Source of the DNA: Pseudofulvibacter geojedonensis | GTDB taxonomy: Bacteria; Bacteroidota; Bacteroidia; Flavobacteriales; Flavobacteriaceae | Direction of reading: 5' to 3' | NCBI RefSeq assembly: GCF_042675745.1 | Contig: NZ_JBHTJM010000002.1 | Coordinates: 434,001 to 498,000, forward strand | Length of the DNA: 64,000 nucleotides | Made by a program: the position numbers and the translations under genes | The notes under the pieces: generated by a model | The model's database searches: none | Seen by the model: only the letters and a program-made list of their open reading frames with translations | What the model was told of the DNA's origin: nothing | Part shown: positions 1 to 8,516 of the stretch, piece by piece | Numbering within the stretch: position 1 is the stretch's first letter | Layout: each line of letters starts with the position of its first letter

Positions 1-69
1 TTTTTTTAATATCACTAAAAACAGTGATGCCAATAAAATACCCTAATAAGGTTATAAAATTGCTTGTTA

Positions 70-77
70 TATATTTG
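70..77 (+). promoter_or_regulatory. possible -7 promoter box
   Basis: TATATTTG matches the Bacteroidota -7 consensus TAnnTTTG and ends five bases before the ATG at 83. No convincing -33 TTTG is seen at the right distance. If real, the transcript would be almost leaderless. Confidence 0.35.
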
Positions 78-82
78 AAACT

Positions 83-457
83 ATGACAGTAACAACCAAC
101 CTCATAAAACAATCTATTAAAGATTACTTGCATCAAAAAGATAAACAAGTTAAAAATACAATCCTTTTCGACTTTATACTAAGTGAAGCAGAATGGAATG
201 ACTATTTTGATACTTTAATGGCTAAAATTGGTGTTATTAATTTTGGCGTTAAAACCGACGACAACAAGCAATGGGATTGCTATATCAACTACTACCCATT
301 TAATATTTTTGGCTTACCAGCAGGCATTACTATGCTTAATAACCGTAAAACAACTCAAATGGCAGCTTACATTATTATACATGACCAAATAGTAACCTTA
401 TTAGAAAACGCAGATAAAAAGAAATTAGAAGCAGCTCTATCACAAAAAATAGGCTAG
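83..457 (+). CDS. hypothetical 124-aa cytoplasmic protein
   Basis: I do not recognise this family. The protein has no signal peptide or membrane segment and reads as a small soluble alpha/beta protein, with a polar N-terminal helix followed by aromatic-rich strands at about residues 50-80. It starts at the only good ATG and its stop lies inside a strong hairpin shared with the convergent BtuG-like gene. Nothing links it to the B12 genes except position. Codon use and clean termination make it a real gene, but its role is unknown. Confidence 0.7.
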   Translation: MTVTTNLIKQSIKDYLHQKDKQVKNTILFDFILSEAEWNDYFDTLMAKIGVINFGVKTDDNKQWDCYINYYPFNIFGLPAGITMLNNRKTTQMAAYIIIHDQIVTLLENADKKKLEAALSQKIG

Positions 458-480
458 AATTAAATTCTAGCCTATTTTTT
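444..480. terminator. bidirectional intrinsic terminator
   Basis: A near-perfect 18-bp inverted repeat with a GGCTAG core is flanked by A-runs on the left and T-runs on the right. It can therefore terminate both the plus-strand 124-aa gene, whose stop codon it contains, and the minus-strand BtuG-like gene that ends at 492. Confidence 0.85.
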
Positions 481-491
481 AATTTTATATC

Positions 492-1874
492 TTAATTGAA
501 ATAAATAGCTTCGGGGTGCACTCCAACTGTTAAAGTTCCTAAAGAAGCATTGTTATCTGCTAAATTATATACATTTATACTTCCATTAGCTACAGAGTCT
601 ACTACATCAGAAACATATAATTTATCATTATTAATAGCTATTGTATAAGCGGGTGTAGTTAAAATTGCAGTAGTTGATACCGTAGTTTCTGTTTCAAGCA
701 TGTCATAAATAGAATTATTTAAAGCATAATACAATTTACCGTTGTAGTAACTTAATGTATTTGGATGATCTGTTGCATTGGTAAAGTCTATTGTAGTAAC
801 CATAGTATCATCTGTTGTATTAATCTTAACTAATTTCCCTCCTGTTTCTGAACCGCTACTAGCAGGGTTCCCTTCGCATAACACCCAAATATTATTAGCA
901 CTATCAAAAACCATTTCATCTGGAACATCTCCTACTGGTATCGTTGTAATGTTTGTAACATCCGAAGTTGGGATTACAGATACCTTATTGTTCTGGTTTA
1001 TTCCTCCTTTATGAGAAATATATAGCTTACCACTTCTTGCTAAAATTCTTTCTGGACCTTCTGCTACATTAATATCATTATTAGAATCTATACTATTAGT
1101 TGCAAGATCTACTACAGCAACATAATCATCATCAGTAACATTTGGGTCATTCCAGTTGGTTACATAAGCTTTATCTCCAGAAACAGTCATATAGCGCGGA
1201 TTATTTAAACCTGTTTCTATAGTCGCTTCTTTAAAAAACGAATACCTGTTTACAACTATTATTTTGTTCGCTCCAGAAACAATTAAGTATGCCTTATCGT
1301 TATGAAAAGCTATAGATTGTAATCCGTTTCCAATATTTTCTCCATTTACTGCACTATAAATTTGTTGTTCTACAGCAGATAAATCATTTTTTATATAACT
1401 AACGGTTCCAACCCCTGCTCCACCTTTATTAGCTATTAACACACCACTTTGGTAAGCAATACTTTCGTCGTCTATAATAGTTATAGTAAGAGTGTCAGAC
1501 TGATTTACGAAAATATTTGGATCTGATATAGTGGTTACCGTTAAAACAATATCTTCTTGCTCTTCTATTAAATTATCGTCTACCAAGTTTACTACTAAAC
1601 TTACTGATGTTTCTCCAGCAGGTAAAACTACACTTAAACCAGCTACAGAATAATCGTCTGGAGAAACAGCAGTACCCGTTAATTCAAAATTAATAGTAAC
1701 ATCATTATTTACAGGACTTAATAAATTGAATGTAATTTCTGTAGTACCATCAGCTTCGTTTACAGATGTATTTCCTCCTAAAAAGAAATTATCTGGTTGA
1801 AAATTAACTCCCTCATCATCTGTACAAGAAAAAGTTAATACTAGTAGCACTGCTAGGTATAAAAATTTATTCAT
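492..1874 (-). CDS. BtuG-like surface lipoprotein with Calx-beta domain and beta-propeller
   Basis: The 460-aa protein begins with a lipoprotein signal ending in a lipobox (TFSC, Cys17). Residues about 25-135 look like a Calx-beta domain, with an NEADGT motif and a terminal run of Thr/Ile before Asp-Asp. The rest reads as a YncE/DUF5074-like beta-propeller with repeated blades of the type 'KAYVTNW' and 'KLYISHK'. In Bacteroides the propeller lipoprotein BtuG caps the B12 receptor BtuB at the cell surface. Position directly downstream of a riboswitch-controlled BtuB-like receptor supports the same role, capture and hand-over of cobalamin. The N-terminal Calx-beta domain is an addition to the propeller. 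A terminator lies between it and btuB, so it probably also has its own promoter. Confidence 0.75.
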   Translation of the reverse strand: MNKFLYLAVLLVLTFSCTDDEGVNFQPDNFFLGGNTSVNEADGTTEITFNLLSPVNNDVTINFELTGTAVSPDDYSVAGLSVVLPAGETSVSLVVNLVDDNLIEEQEDIVLTVTTISDPNIFVNQSDTLTITIIDDESIAYQSGVLIANKGGAGVGTVSYIKNDLSAVEQQIYSAVNGENIGNGLQSIAFHNDKAYLIVSGANKIIVVNRYSFFKEATIETGLNNPRYMTVSGDKAYVTNWNDPNVTDDDYVAVVDLATNSIDSNNDINVAEGPERILARSGKLYISHKGGINQNNKVSVIPTSDVTNITTIPVGDVPDEMVFDSANNIWVLCEGNPASSGSETGGKLVKINTTDDTMVTTIDFTNATDHPNTLSYYNGKLYYALNNSIYDMLETETTVSTTAILTTPAYTIAINNDKLYVSDVVDSVANGSINVYNLADNNASLGTLTVGVHPEAIYFN

Positions 1875-1906
1875 GATTTGTAAATACTGTAAAATATTAG
1901 TCTCTG

Positions 1907-1936
1907 TAAAAGTAAACTATTTTATCTTAAGTCAAA
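1907..1936 (-). promoter_or_regulatory. probable promoter of the BtuG-like gene
   Basis: On the minus strand TTTG is followed after 18 bases by TACTTTTA, one mismatch from the TAnnTTTG box, about 33 bases upstream of the start codon. The upstream btuB terminator makes a separate promoter necessary or at least useful. Confidence 0.45.
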
Positions 1937-2014
1937 AGCCACAAACATAACGCTTATTTAATTAGTTTATTTTTTCAACTAACAGTCTCCCATAAAAACT
2001 AGTAACACTAACAA

Positions 2015-2046
2015 CAAAAAAAGGCTACCCAAGAAAGGGCAGCCTT
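2015..2046 (-). terminator. intrinsic terminator after btuB
   Basis: Minus-strand stem of ten pairs (AAGGCTGCCC with GGGTAGCCTT, one G.U) and a six-base loop, followed by a run of Ts, 26 bases after the btuB stop. Confidence 0.85.
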
Positions 2047-2071
2047 ATATAAAAATAGGTGACTAACTCGC

Positions 2072-4018
2072 TTAAAATTTCAATCTCAATCCTAATTTAT
2101 AGTTTCTTCCTAATGTAGAATACGTATTAATTTCTTGATAATCTTCATCAAACACATTTGTTAAAGATCCGTTTAACTCTAAATTATCTGTTAATTGGTG
2201 ACTAATAAAAAAGTTTACCAATTTATAAGCATCTAACCTACTACCACCATAAGCAAACCTATCATCAACAAATTGATATGCTAAAGACAAATTGGTTTTT
2301 TCTTTTAAAACATAAGATAAATTTGCATTTGCTTTATGCTTAGCTACTTCTAAATTAAGTTCATTAGAATCAAATAAAACTGGGTCAGATTCAAACTGAG
2401 TAAACGTATAGTTTGCATTTAAATCTAGATTTTTAGCTAAAACTAATTTCGTTTCAACTTCTAATCCTTGAATTTTAATATTATCATCCTCTAAGTTTAA
2501 GTATGTACCACCTATCCAATTACCTAAATTATCATATAAGTTTGTAAAGTTTAACTTGTTTTGTTCCTCTCTATGAAAAGCAACAACACTTAAACGATAC
2601 TTTTTATTATAATTCAGTTCAAAACCTGCTTCACCACCAATACTTTCTTGTGGGTCTAAATCTTCATCTCCGTATGGTCCATATAATTGGTATAAAGATG
2701 GTGCTATAAAAGCAGTACTTCCTGTGGCAAATACTTTTACATTTAGTTTATCAGTTGCTTCAAAATTATATGATGGGTTGATACTGTATACAAAATGATT
2801 TCCATATTTACTATGATTATTCATTCTTACTCCTGCGTTTACTGTTAATCCAAAATCTGTAAAATAAGTCAAGTTAAGATATGGATCTACTAAAGTAATT
2901 TTTGTATCATCTTTAGTGTAAACTGGTGTTAAACTTGAAAATCCACCTGCTTGAGATGCTTTTTGTTCTTGAAAATTCACTCCCAAAACTGCCCATAGCT
3001 TTTTGCTAAATTTATATTTATTATACAAGTCCATTACAATGGTATTTGAAGAATATTCTTGCTTATAACTACTGCTTCTAGCGATATCAGTTTCAGTAAT
3101 TATAGCATTAACTACCACATTTCCTTTATTATACTTGTATTCAGAATTTAATCCAAATTGTACATTTTCCGTTACAGCTTCATTAAAGACATCTATAGGT
3201 GCCCAACTATTATCATATTGATTTGAAGCTTTATTGTAGTTTGCAAAAGTTGTTACATTAAACTTTTCAGAAAAGTTATACCCTAAGCGAATACTTGCAT
3301 TTTCTCTTTCAAACGGATCATCTTCATATACTACTGAATCGTCATCTGATCTCTTTGCTGAAATACCTTTAGCGTTTTCTGTAGAAACAGCAGCAAAATA
3401 AGTAAACTTATTTATTGTTCCATTTATATTAGCTCCAACATTGGCAGTGTTTAACTCATACTTATCAGTAACTACAGCTCTATTACTACCTGTGCTCATA
3501 AATACTGTTCCAGCTACTTTTTTATCCGTAGCTTTTTTTGTAGTAATACTAATAACACTTGTTGCAGCTCCAGCCCCATATAAAGTACTCACTCCTCCTT
3601 TAATAATCTCTATACTTTCTATATTGTTAACATCAATTAAGTTTAAATTAAACTCAGACCCAATACTTGATGGATCATTTACCTGAATCCCATCTATTAA
3701 AATAACAACTTGATTATTTTTTCCCCCTCTTACTCTATAACTTAAAGGTCTACCTTGATTACTTCTAGCTCCAGTAATTTCAATACCAGAAACAGTATTA
3801 ATAGTTTGCGCTAAACTCTGACCTTGTACTTTTTCTAAATCTTTTTGAGTAATCTTATAAATTACTTTACCAGATTTTTCTCTGTCTAATTTAAACTTAG
3901 TGTCTAATTCTACAGTTTCTAATTGCTCTACAGCTACACTGTCTTGAGTTTTCTCTTGAGCGTATACAGCACACCCAATAAAAGCCATGCCTAAAAGGCT
4001 CAGTACTTTTTTGTTCAT
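2072..4018 (-). CDS. btuB: TonB-dependent vitamin B12 receptor, BtuB-like
   Basis: The 648-aa protein has an N-terminal signal peptide ending near QEKTQ and an N-terminal plug domain with the usual features (QTINTVSGIEI, then 'VVILIDGIQVNDP' and 'IESIEIIKGGVSTLYGAGA'). A 22-strand type barrel ends in an aromatic C-terminal strand (YKLGLRLKF). Length and layout fit BtuB/CirA-like receptors. It is the first gene after a cobalamin riboswitch on the same strand and faces the B12 salvage operon, which fixes the likely substrate as a corrinoid. Uptake would depend on TonB-ExbBD encoded elsewhere. Receptor class is near certain; B12 specificity is inferred from context. Confidence 0.92.
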   Translation of the reverse strand: MNKKVLSLLGMAFIGCAVYAQEKTQDSVAVEQLETVELDTKFKLDREKSGKVIYKITQKDLEKVQGQSLAQTINTVSGIEITGARSNQGRPLSYRVRGGKNNQVVILIDGIQVNDPSSIGSEFNLNLIDVNNIESIEIIKGGVSTLYGAGAATSVISITTKKATDKKVAGTVFMSTGSNRAVVTDKYELNTANVGANINGTINKFTYFAAVSTENAKGISAKRSDDDSVVYEDDPFERENASIRLGYNFSEKFNVTTFANYNKASNQYDNSWAPIDVFNEAVTENVQFGLNSEYKYNKGNVVVNAIITETDIARSSSYKQEYSSNTIVMDLYNKYKFSKKLWAVLGVNFQEQKASQAGGFSSLTPVYTKDDTKITLVDPYLNLTYFTDFGLTVNAGVRMNNHSKYGNHFVYSINPSYNFEATDKLNVKVFATGSTAFIAPSLYQLYGPYGDEDLDPQESIGGEAGFELNYNKKYRLSVVAFHREEQNKLNFTNLYDNLGNWIGGTYLNLEDDNIKIQGLEVETKLVLAKNLDLNANYTFTQFESDPVLFDSNELNLEVAKHKANANLSYVLKEKTNLSLAYQFVDDRFAYGGSRLDAYKLVNFFISHQLTDNLELNGSLTNVFDEDYQEINTYSTLGRNYKLGLRLKF

Positions 4019-4089
4019 TCTAATTTGTTTTATTTTAGTATTATTTGGGTACTTACGTGTTTACTTTTATCCCGAAAGCATCACATTGT

Positions 4090-4265
4090 ACAGAATAAGG
4101 CAGGTCTCCTGACTTGCTTAAACATCTACTACCTTCCCAGTTAACACCAGTGGTTTATAAGAAAGATGTTTCTCTTTACAGAGACACCCAAACAAGTTGA
4201 GTGCAAACTTACAGTTGCGGGTACAGCTTAGGTTTTTCACCTAATTCCCTTTAATTAAAATTGAA
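4090..4265 (-). promoter_or_regulatory. cobalamin (AdoCbl-class) riboswitch upstream of btuB
   Basis: Read on the minus strand, the core begins with GGGAA at 4250 followed by GGTGAAAAACC, then GCTGTACCCGCAACTGTAA, then a CCACTGG segment. The B12 box, GTCAGGAGACCTGCC, spans about 4098-4118. All these are hallmark blocks of the cobalamin riboswitch family in the right order. It sits about 75 bases before the btuB start, so B12 should repress btuB expression. The outer limits are approximate. The divergent plus-strand operon at 4378 lies upstream of the element and is not in its transcript. Confidence 0.95.
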
Positions 4266-4377
4266 GATTTTCAACTTTAAAACCAAATTCGGCGCGAAAG
4301 TAATCTTTTTTTATCAATTTTGCATTATTAGATTAAGTATCAATGTGATTTTTATATAATTCGCAAAACATTAACTC

Positions 4378-5103
4378 ATGAAACAGGCCATTTTTAACTG
4401 GAGCGGAGGAAAAGATAGCGCTTTAGCACTTCATTATACCTTACAAAACAAAGAATTCAATATTCAAAAATTACTTACTTCTGTAAACGACACTTATGAT
4501 CGTATCTCAATGCATGGTGTTCGTACTTCTTTACTAAAACAACAAGCCAAAATTATTGGCATTCCTTTACAAGAATTGCGCTTACCTGAACAACCATCTA
4601 TGGAAGATTACAATAAACTTTTAAGTAAAACCATGACTGGCATTAAAAACGAAGGTATTGATTATAGCATTTTTGGAGATATTTTTTTAGAAGACCTTAA
4701 AAATTACCGCGAGCAACAGCTAGCTAAAGTAGGTATGAAAGGTCATTTCCCGCTTTGGAAAAGAAACACTAAAGAATTAATTCATGAGTTTTTAGACTTA
4801 GGCTTTAAAACCATTGTTGTTTGTACAAAAGCTGAATTATTGGGTAAAGATTTTGTTGGAGAAACTATTACAAAAGACTTTTTAAAAGAATTACCTACAA
4901 CTGTAGACCCTTGTGGTGAGAATGGCGAATTCCATACTTTTGTATATGACGGGCCTATTTTTAAAGAGCCTATTAACTTCACCATCGGTGAGAAAATTCA
5001 TAGAACCTACGAAGCCCCAAAGAAAAAAGAAGATGCTTGTTTTGCTAGCGAACCTAGTGTAAAACCAATGGGATTTCATTTTTGTGATTTATTACCTAGA
5101 TAA
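4378..5103 (+). CDS. DUF71/Dph6-like PP-loop ATPase, copy 1 (B12 locus)
   Basis: The 241-aa protein starts with a PP-loop, WSGGKDSALAL at residues 8-18, the ATP pyrophosphatase signature of the Dph6/DUF71 (COG2102) family. The conserved C-terminal block CGENGEFHTFVYDGP is present at about residues 178-192. Archaeal and eukaryotic members amidate diphthine, but bacteria lack diphthamide. Comparative genomics has predicted that bacterial DUF71 proteins near B12 genes act in B12 salvage. It leads the plus-strand operon with btuF and is paralogous to the copy at 6839 and the broken copy at 9914. The C-terminal tail (after residue 215) is longer than in copy 2. The exact reaction is unknown. Confidence 0.85.
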   Translation: MKQAIFNWSGGKDSALALHYTLQNKEFNIQKLLTSVNDTYDRISMHGVRTSLLKQQAKIIGIPLQELRLPEQPSMEDYNKLLSKTMTGIKNEGIDYSIFGDIFLEDLKNYREQQLAKVGMKGHFPLWKRNTKELIHEFLDLGFKTIVVCTKAELLGKDFVGETITKDFLKELPTTVDPCGENGEFHTFVYDGPIFKEPINFTIGEKIHRTYEAPKKKEDACFASEPSVKPMGFHFCDLLPR

Positions 5104-5167
5104 CAATGTTTAATTTAAGGCTATAGAAATTCAATAAGCTTAATTAGAATCGAAAAAACAAATTAAA

Positions 5168-6301
5168 ATGCTACATAAACTTTCCATAATACTACTATTT
5201 ATTGTATTTATATCTTGTAAAAAAGAAGTTTCTACTCCTGAAATTACAAGTAATAAAACTCATAAAATAGAGTTAGAATACGCTACTAGTTTTGAAGTTG
5301 AAAAGAGCGAAGATTTTACCAAAATCAACTTAAAAACTCCTTGGCCTGAAGCCGATAAATCTTTTACCTATTTACTAGTAGATAAAGAAAAACAAGTACC
5401 TAAAAATATTGATTATGATGTACTTGTTAGAACACCTGTAGACAAAATAGTTGTTACATCTACAACCCATATTCCCTCTTTAGAATCATTAGATGTTTTA
5501 GATAAACTAGTTGGCTTTCCTAGTACTAATTTTATTTCTTCTGAAGCTGCTAGAAAAAAGATAGATGCTGGAGAAATTAAAGAATTAGGAAAAAATGAAA
5601 GTATCAATACCGAAGTACTGTTAAATTTACAACCAGATATTGTTGTTGGTTTTGCCATAAACGGCAATAACAAAACATTCAATACCATTCAAAAAGTAGG
5701 AATTCCTGTTGTATACAATGCTGCCTGGATAGAAAAACATGCCTTAGGTAGAGCAGAATGGATTAAATTCTTTGGCTATCTTTTCAATAAAGAAAAACAA
5801 GCAAATGCTATTTTTAAAGACATTGTTACAAATTATAAAAACGCCTCAAAATTAGCAGCTAATGCAACTAATAAACCTACTATATTAGGAGGATCTATGT
5901 TTAAAGATGTCTGGAATGTTCCTTACGGGAACTCCTGGGTAGCTAAATTTATTGACGATGCAAACGGAGATTATCTATGGAAAGACACAAAGGGATCTGG
6001 TAGTATTGCTTTAAATATTGAATCTGTTATAGAAAAAGCGCAACAAGCAGACATTTGGGTAACTTCTGGAGGAGCAAGTACAAAAGATGAGCTATTAGCT
6101 AGAAACCAGCACTACAAACAATTTAAAGCCTTTCAAGATGGGAATGTATACTTAGCCAATAAAAAAGGAGCTACTGGAGGGTTGTTGTTTTTTGAGTTAG
6201 GACCTAATAGACCCGATTTAATTTTAAAAGATTTAATAAAAATATTTCATCCTGAACTATTACCTCATCATGAGTTATATTTTTATCAGAAAATACAATA
6301 A
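5168..6301 (+). CDS. btuF: BtuF-like corrinoid ABC transporter substrate-binding lipoprotein
   Basis: The 377-aa protein has a lipobox (FISC, Cys17) and the two-lobed fold of class III periplasmic binding proteins. Lobe 1 contains 'RIVVTSTTHIPSLESL'-type sequence at about residues 95-115 and the 'LLNLQPDIVVGF' motif. Lobe 2 ends with a strand-helix segment before residue 350. Such proteins bind cobalamin, haem or siderophores. Location inside the cobU-cobT-cobS-cobC operon, with btuC and btuD at 34851-36691, points to corrinoid uptake in the periplasm. Confidence 0.85.
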   Translation: MLHKLSIILLFIVFISCKKEVSTPEITSNKTHKIELEYATSFEVEKSEDFTKINLKTPWPEADKSFTYLLVDKEKQVPKNIDYDVLVRTPVDKIVVTSTTHIPSLESLDVLDKLVGFPSTNFISSEAARKKIDAGEIKELGKNESINTEVLLNLQPDIVVGFAINGNNKTFNTIQKVGIPVVYNAAWIEKHALGRAEWIKFFGYLFNKEKQANAIFKDIVTNYKNASKLAANATNKPTILGGSMFKDVWNVPYGNSWVAKFIDDANGDYLWKDTKGSGSIALNIESVIEKAQQADIWVTSGGASTKDELLARNQHYKQFKAFQDGNVYLANKKGATGGLLFFELGPNRPDLILKDLIKIFHPELLPHHELYFYQKIQ

Positions 6302-6330
6302 GTGTTAACTCGAAAAAAAAGCATTAAGAT

Positions 6331-6834
6331 TTGATACATTACATTACAGGAGGAGAGCGATCAGGAAAAAGTAGCTATGCGCAAAATTTAGCTTTATCCT
6401 TATCTAATTCGCCCAAGTACATAGCTACCTCTAGAATTTGGGATAAAAATCATCAAAAAAGAATTGATAGACATATTAGCGATAGAGATGAGCGTTGGAC
6501 ATCTATTGAAGAAGAAAAAGAATTATTCAAACACATTTTACCAAATGACACAGTTGTAATTGACTGCGTAACCTTATGGCTAACTAACTTTTTTATTGAT
6601 ACTAAAAATGACATAGAAAAAGCTTTAGAATTAGCTAAAGAACAATTCGATAAACTAATATCTATTGATGCAAATATTATTATTATTTCTAACGAAATAG
6701 GTATGGGAGTTCATGCTCAAACAGAAATTGGACGAAAATTTACTGAATTACAAGGATGGACAAATCAACACATTGCTAAGTATGCAGATAAAGCTACATG
6801 TATGATTTCTGGAATTCCATTGAAATTAAAATAA
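6331..6834 (+). CDS. cobU: bifunctional adenosylcobinamide kinase / adenosylcobinamide-phosphate guanylyltransferase
   Basis: The 167-aa protein opens with a P-loop, GGERSGKSSYA at residues 7-17, which is diagnostic of CobU/CobP. It also has the RIWDKNHQKRI block, the VTLWL motif and the SNEIGMGVH motif near residues 127-135. It phosphorylates adenosylcobinamide and activates it with GMP for nucleotide-loop assembly. The start is TTG at 6331, because no ATG lies between the upstream stop and the P-loop. It is packed four bases before the next gene. Confidence 0.95.
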   Translation: MIHYITGGERSGKSSYAQNLALSLSNSPKYIATSRIWDKNHQKRIDRHISDRDERWTSIEEEKELFKHILPNDTVVIDCVTLWLTNFFIDTKNDIEKALELAKEQFDKLISIDANIIIISNEIGMGVHAQTEIGRKFTELQGWTNQHIAKYADKATCMISGIPLKLK

Positions 6835-6838
6835 TTAT

Positions 6839-7486
6839 ATGAATATACTAAGTTCTTGGAGCGGAGGAAAAGATAGTTGTTATGCTTTAATGAAAGCCAT
6901 TGAAATGAATTATTCTCCAAGTGTTTTACTCAATATCATGAATGAGAATGGTGAGATTTCTAGGTCTCATGGTATTCCTCTTGATATATTAAAAAAGCAA
7001 TCGCAAGCTATCAATATACCACTTCATACTCAACCTTCAACCTGGAATAATTATGAAGACAATTACATTAAAACACTTAAAAAGTTAACAGTAAATTATG
7101 ATTTAAGTGCTGCTGTTTTTGGGGATATCGATATTATATCTCACAGAGAATGGGAAGAAAAAGTATGTAACGCTGCTAACATCAAAGCATTATTACCACT
7201 TTGGCAAGGAAACAGAAAAGACTTGGTCTTAGAAATGATTAATGCCGGAATAAAGGCTATTATAGTATCTTGTAACTTAGAATTGGGAGTTGATTTTTTA
7301 GGCAGAGAAATTAATGAATCATTACTTGATGAATTAGATAAAATGGGAGTCGATTGTTGTGGTGAAAATGGCGAGTACCATACACTAGTAATAGATTGCC
7401 CATTATTTTCATCGCCCATAGATTTACCTAAAACTGAAAAAATAAAACACGAGCACTATTGCTTCTTAAACTGGACTACATCATGA
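6839..7486 (+). CDS. DUF71/Dph6-like PP-loop ATPase, copy 2 (B12 locus)
   Basis: The 215-aa protein has the PP-loop WSGGKDSCYAL at residues 7-17, the FGDIDI motif near residue 95 and the CGENGEYHTLVIDCP block near the C-terminus. It is a diverged paralogue of the protein at 4378 and the closest intact relative of the pseudogene at 9914-10531. It sits between cobU and cobT and its stop codon overlaps the cobT start (ATGA), so it is translationally coupled to core nucleotide-loop genes. A role in B12 salvage is predicted for this subgroup, but the chemistry is unproven. Confidence 0.87.
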   Translation: MNILSSWSGGKDSCYALMKAIEMNYSPSVLLNIMNENGEISRSHGIPLDILKKQSQAINIPLHTQPSTWNNYEDNYIKTLKKLTVNYDLSAAVFGDIDIISHREWEEKVCNAANIKALLPLWQGNRKDLVLEMINAGIKAIIVSCNLELGVDFLGREINESLLDELDKMGVDCCGENGEYHTLVIDCPLFSSPIDLPKTEKIKHEHYCFLNWTTS

Positions 7487-8514
7487 TTTCATTCAATATT
7501 GATAATATTTCTAACGACTTAAAACAAGTACTTACCGATAAAATAAACAATAAAACAAAACCCTTAGGTGCCTTGGGTATGTTAGAAACTATTGCCCTAC
7601 AAGTTGGTTTAATTCAAAATAGTATACAACCTCAAATAAAAAAACCATCTATTGTTGTTTTTGCTGGCGATCATGGTATTGCAAAAAAAGGAGAGGTTAA
7701 TCCTTTTCCGCAAGAAGTAACTGCTCAAATGGTTTTAAATTTTGTGAATAATGGTGCTGCCATAAATGTTTTGTGTAATTCTAATAATTTAGAGCTGCAC
7801 ATAGTAGATGCTGGTGTTAATTTTGAGTTTTCTAATAACCTAATCATTGATTCTAAAATAGCTTTAGGCACTCAAAATTACGAAGACCAACCTGCTATGA
7901 CTTTAGCTCAGTGTGAAGAAGCTATTCAAAAAGGTGCCGAAATTGTTCGTAAAATACATACAGATGGGTGTAATACTATTGGATTTGGAGAAATGGGTAT
8001 TGGCAACACATCATCTGCATCATTAATAATGAGCTCTATTTTAAATATTCCTATAGAAGATTGTGTTGGAGCTGGTACAGGGCTTTCTAAACCAGAAATT
8101 TCAAAAAAAGCTACTATTCTAAAATCGGTAATTAAAAAACACAATGTTACAGATCCGTTAGATATTTTACATACTTATGGAGGGTTCGAAATAGCCATGA
8201 TTTGTGGTGCTTTTTTAGCCGCAGCCGAACTAAAAATGACTATTCTTGTTGATGGCTTTATAGTAACTGCAGCGTTACTTGTAGCGCAAAAAATAAATTC
8301 AGCTGTTTTAGATTACTGTGTATTTGGACATACCTCTGGAGAACAAGGACATCAAAAAATGTTAAGCCATTTAAATGCTACTCCAATTTTAAACATTGGC
8401 TTACGATTGGGCGAAGGAACCGGAGCTGCTCTAGCAATGCCTGTAATTAAAGCTTCTGTTAATTTTTTAAACGAAATGGCGAGCTTTTCAGATGCCAATG
8501 TTAGCAATAATTAA
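7483..8514 (+). CDS. cobT: nicotinate-nucleotide--dimethylbenzimidazole phosphoribosyltransferase
   Basis: The 343-aa protein matches CobT along its length: the KPLGALG motif near the N-terminus, 'VVFAGDHGIAKKGEVNPFPQEVT', 'GEMGIGNTSSAS' in the middle and 'LGEGTGAALAMP' near the C-terminus. CobT makes alpha-ribazole 5'-phosphate from a lower-ligand base and nicotinate mononucleotide. I chose the ATG at 7483 over an in-frame TTG at 7459. It gives the family-typical N-terminus (MISFNIDNI) and a four-base ATGA overlap with the preceding gene. Confidence 0.96.
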   Translation: MISFNIDNISNDLKQVLTDKINNKTKPLGALGMLETIALQVGLIQNSIQPQIKKPSIVVFAGDHGIAKKGEVNPFPQEVTAQMVLNFVNNGAAINVLCNSNNLELHIVDAGVNFEFSNNLIIDSKIALGTQNYEDQPAMTLAQCEEAIQKGAEIVRKIHTDGCNTIGFGEMGIGNTSSASLIMSSILNIPIEDCVGAGTGLSKPEISKKATILKSVIKKHNVTDPLDILHTYGGFEIAMICGAFLAAAELKMTILVDGFIVTAALLVAQKINSAVLDYCVFGHTSGEQGHQKMLSHLNATPILNIGLRLGEGTGAALAMPVIKASVNFLNEMASFSDANVSNN

Positions 8515-8516
8515 AA

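Noticed and set aside
8..30. Small hairpin ATCACT...AGTGAT at the window start, considered as a terminator
   Set aside because: The T-run lies on the wrong side for the strand on which it would have to act, and the stem is only six pairs.
778..1014. Plus-strand open frame inside the BtuG-like gene
   Set aside because: It is antisense to a clear propeller gene, has low-complexity hydrophobic content and no promoter or ribosome-binding context.
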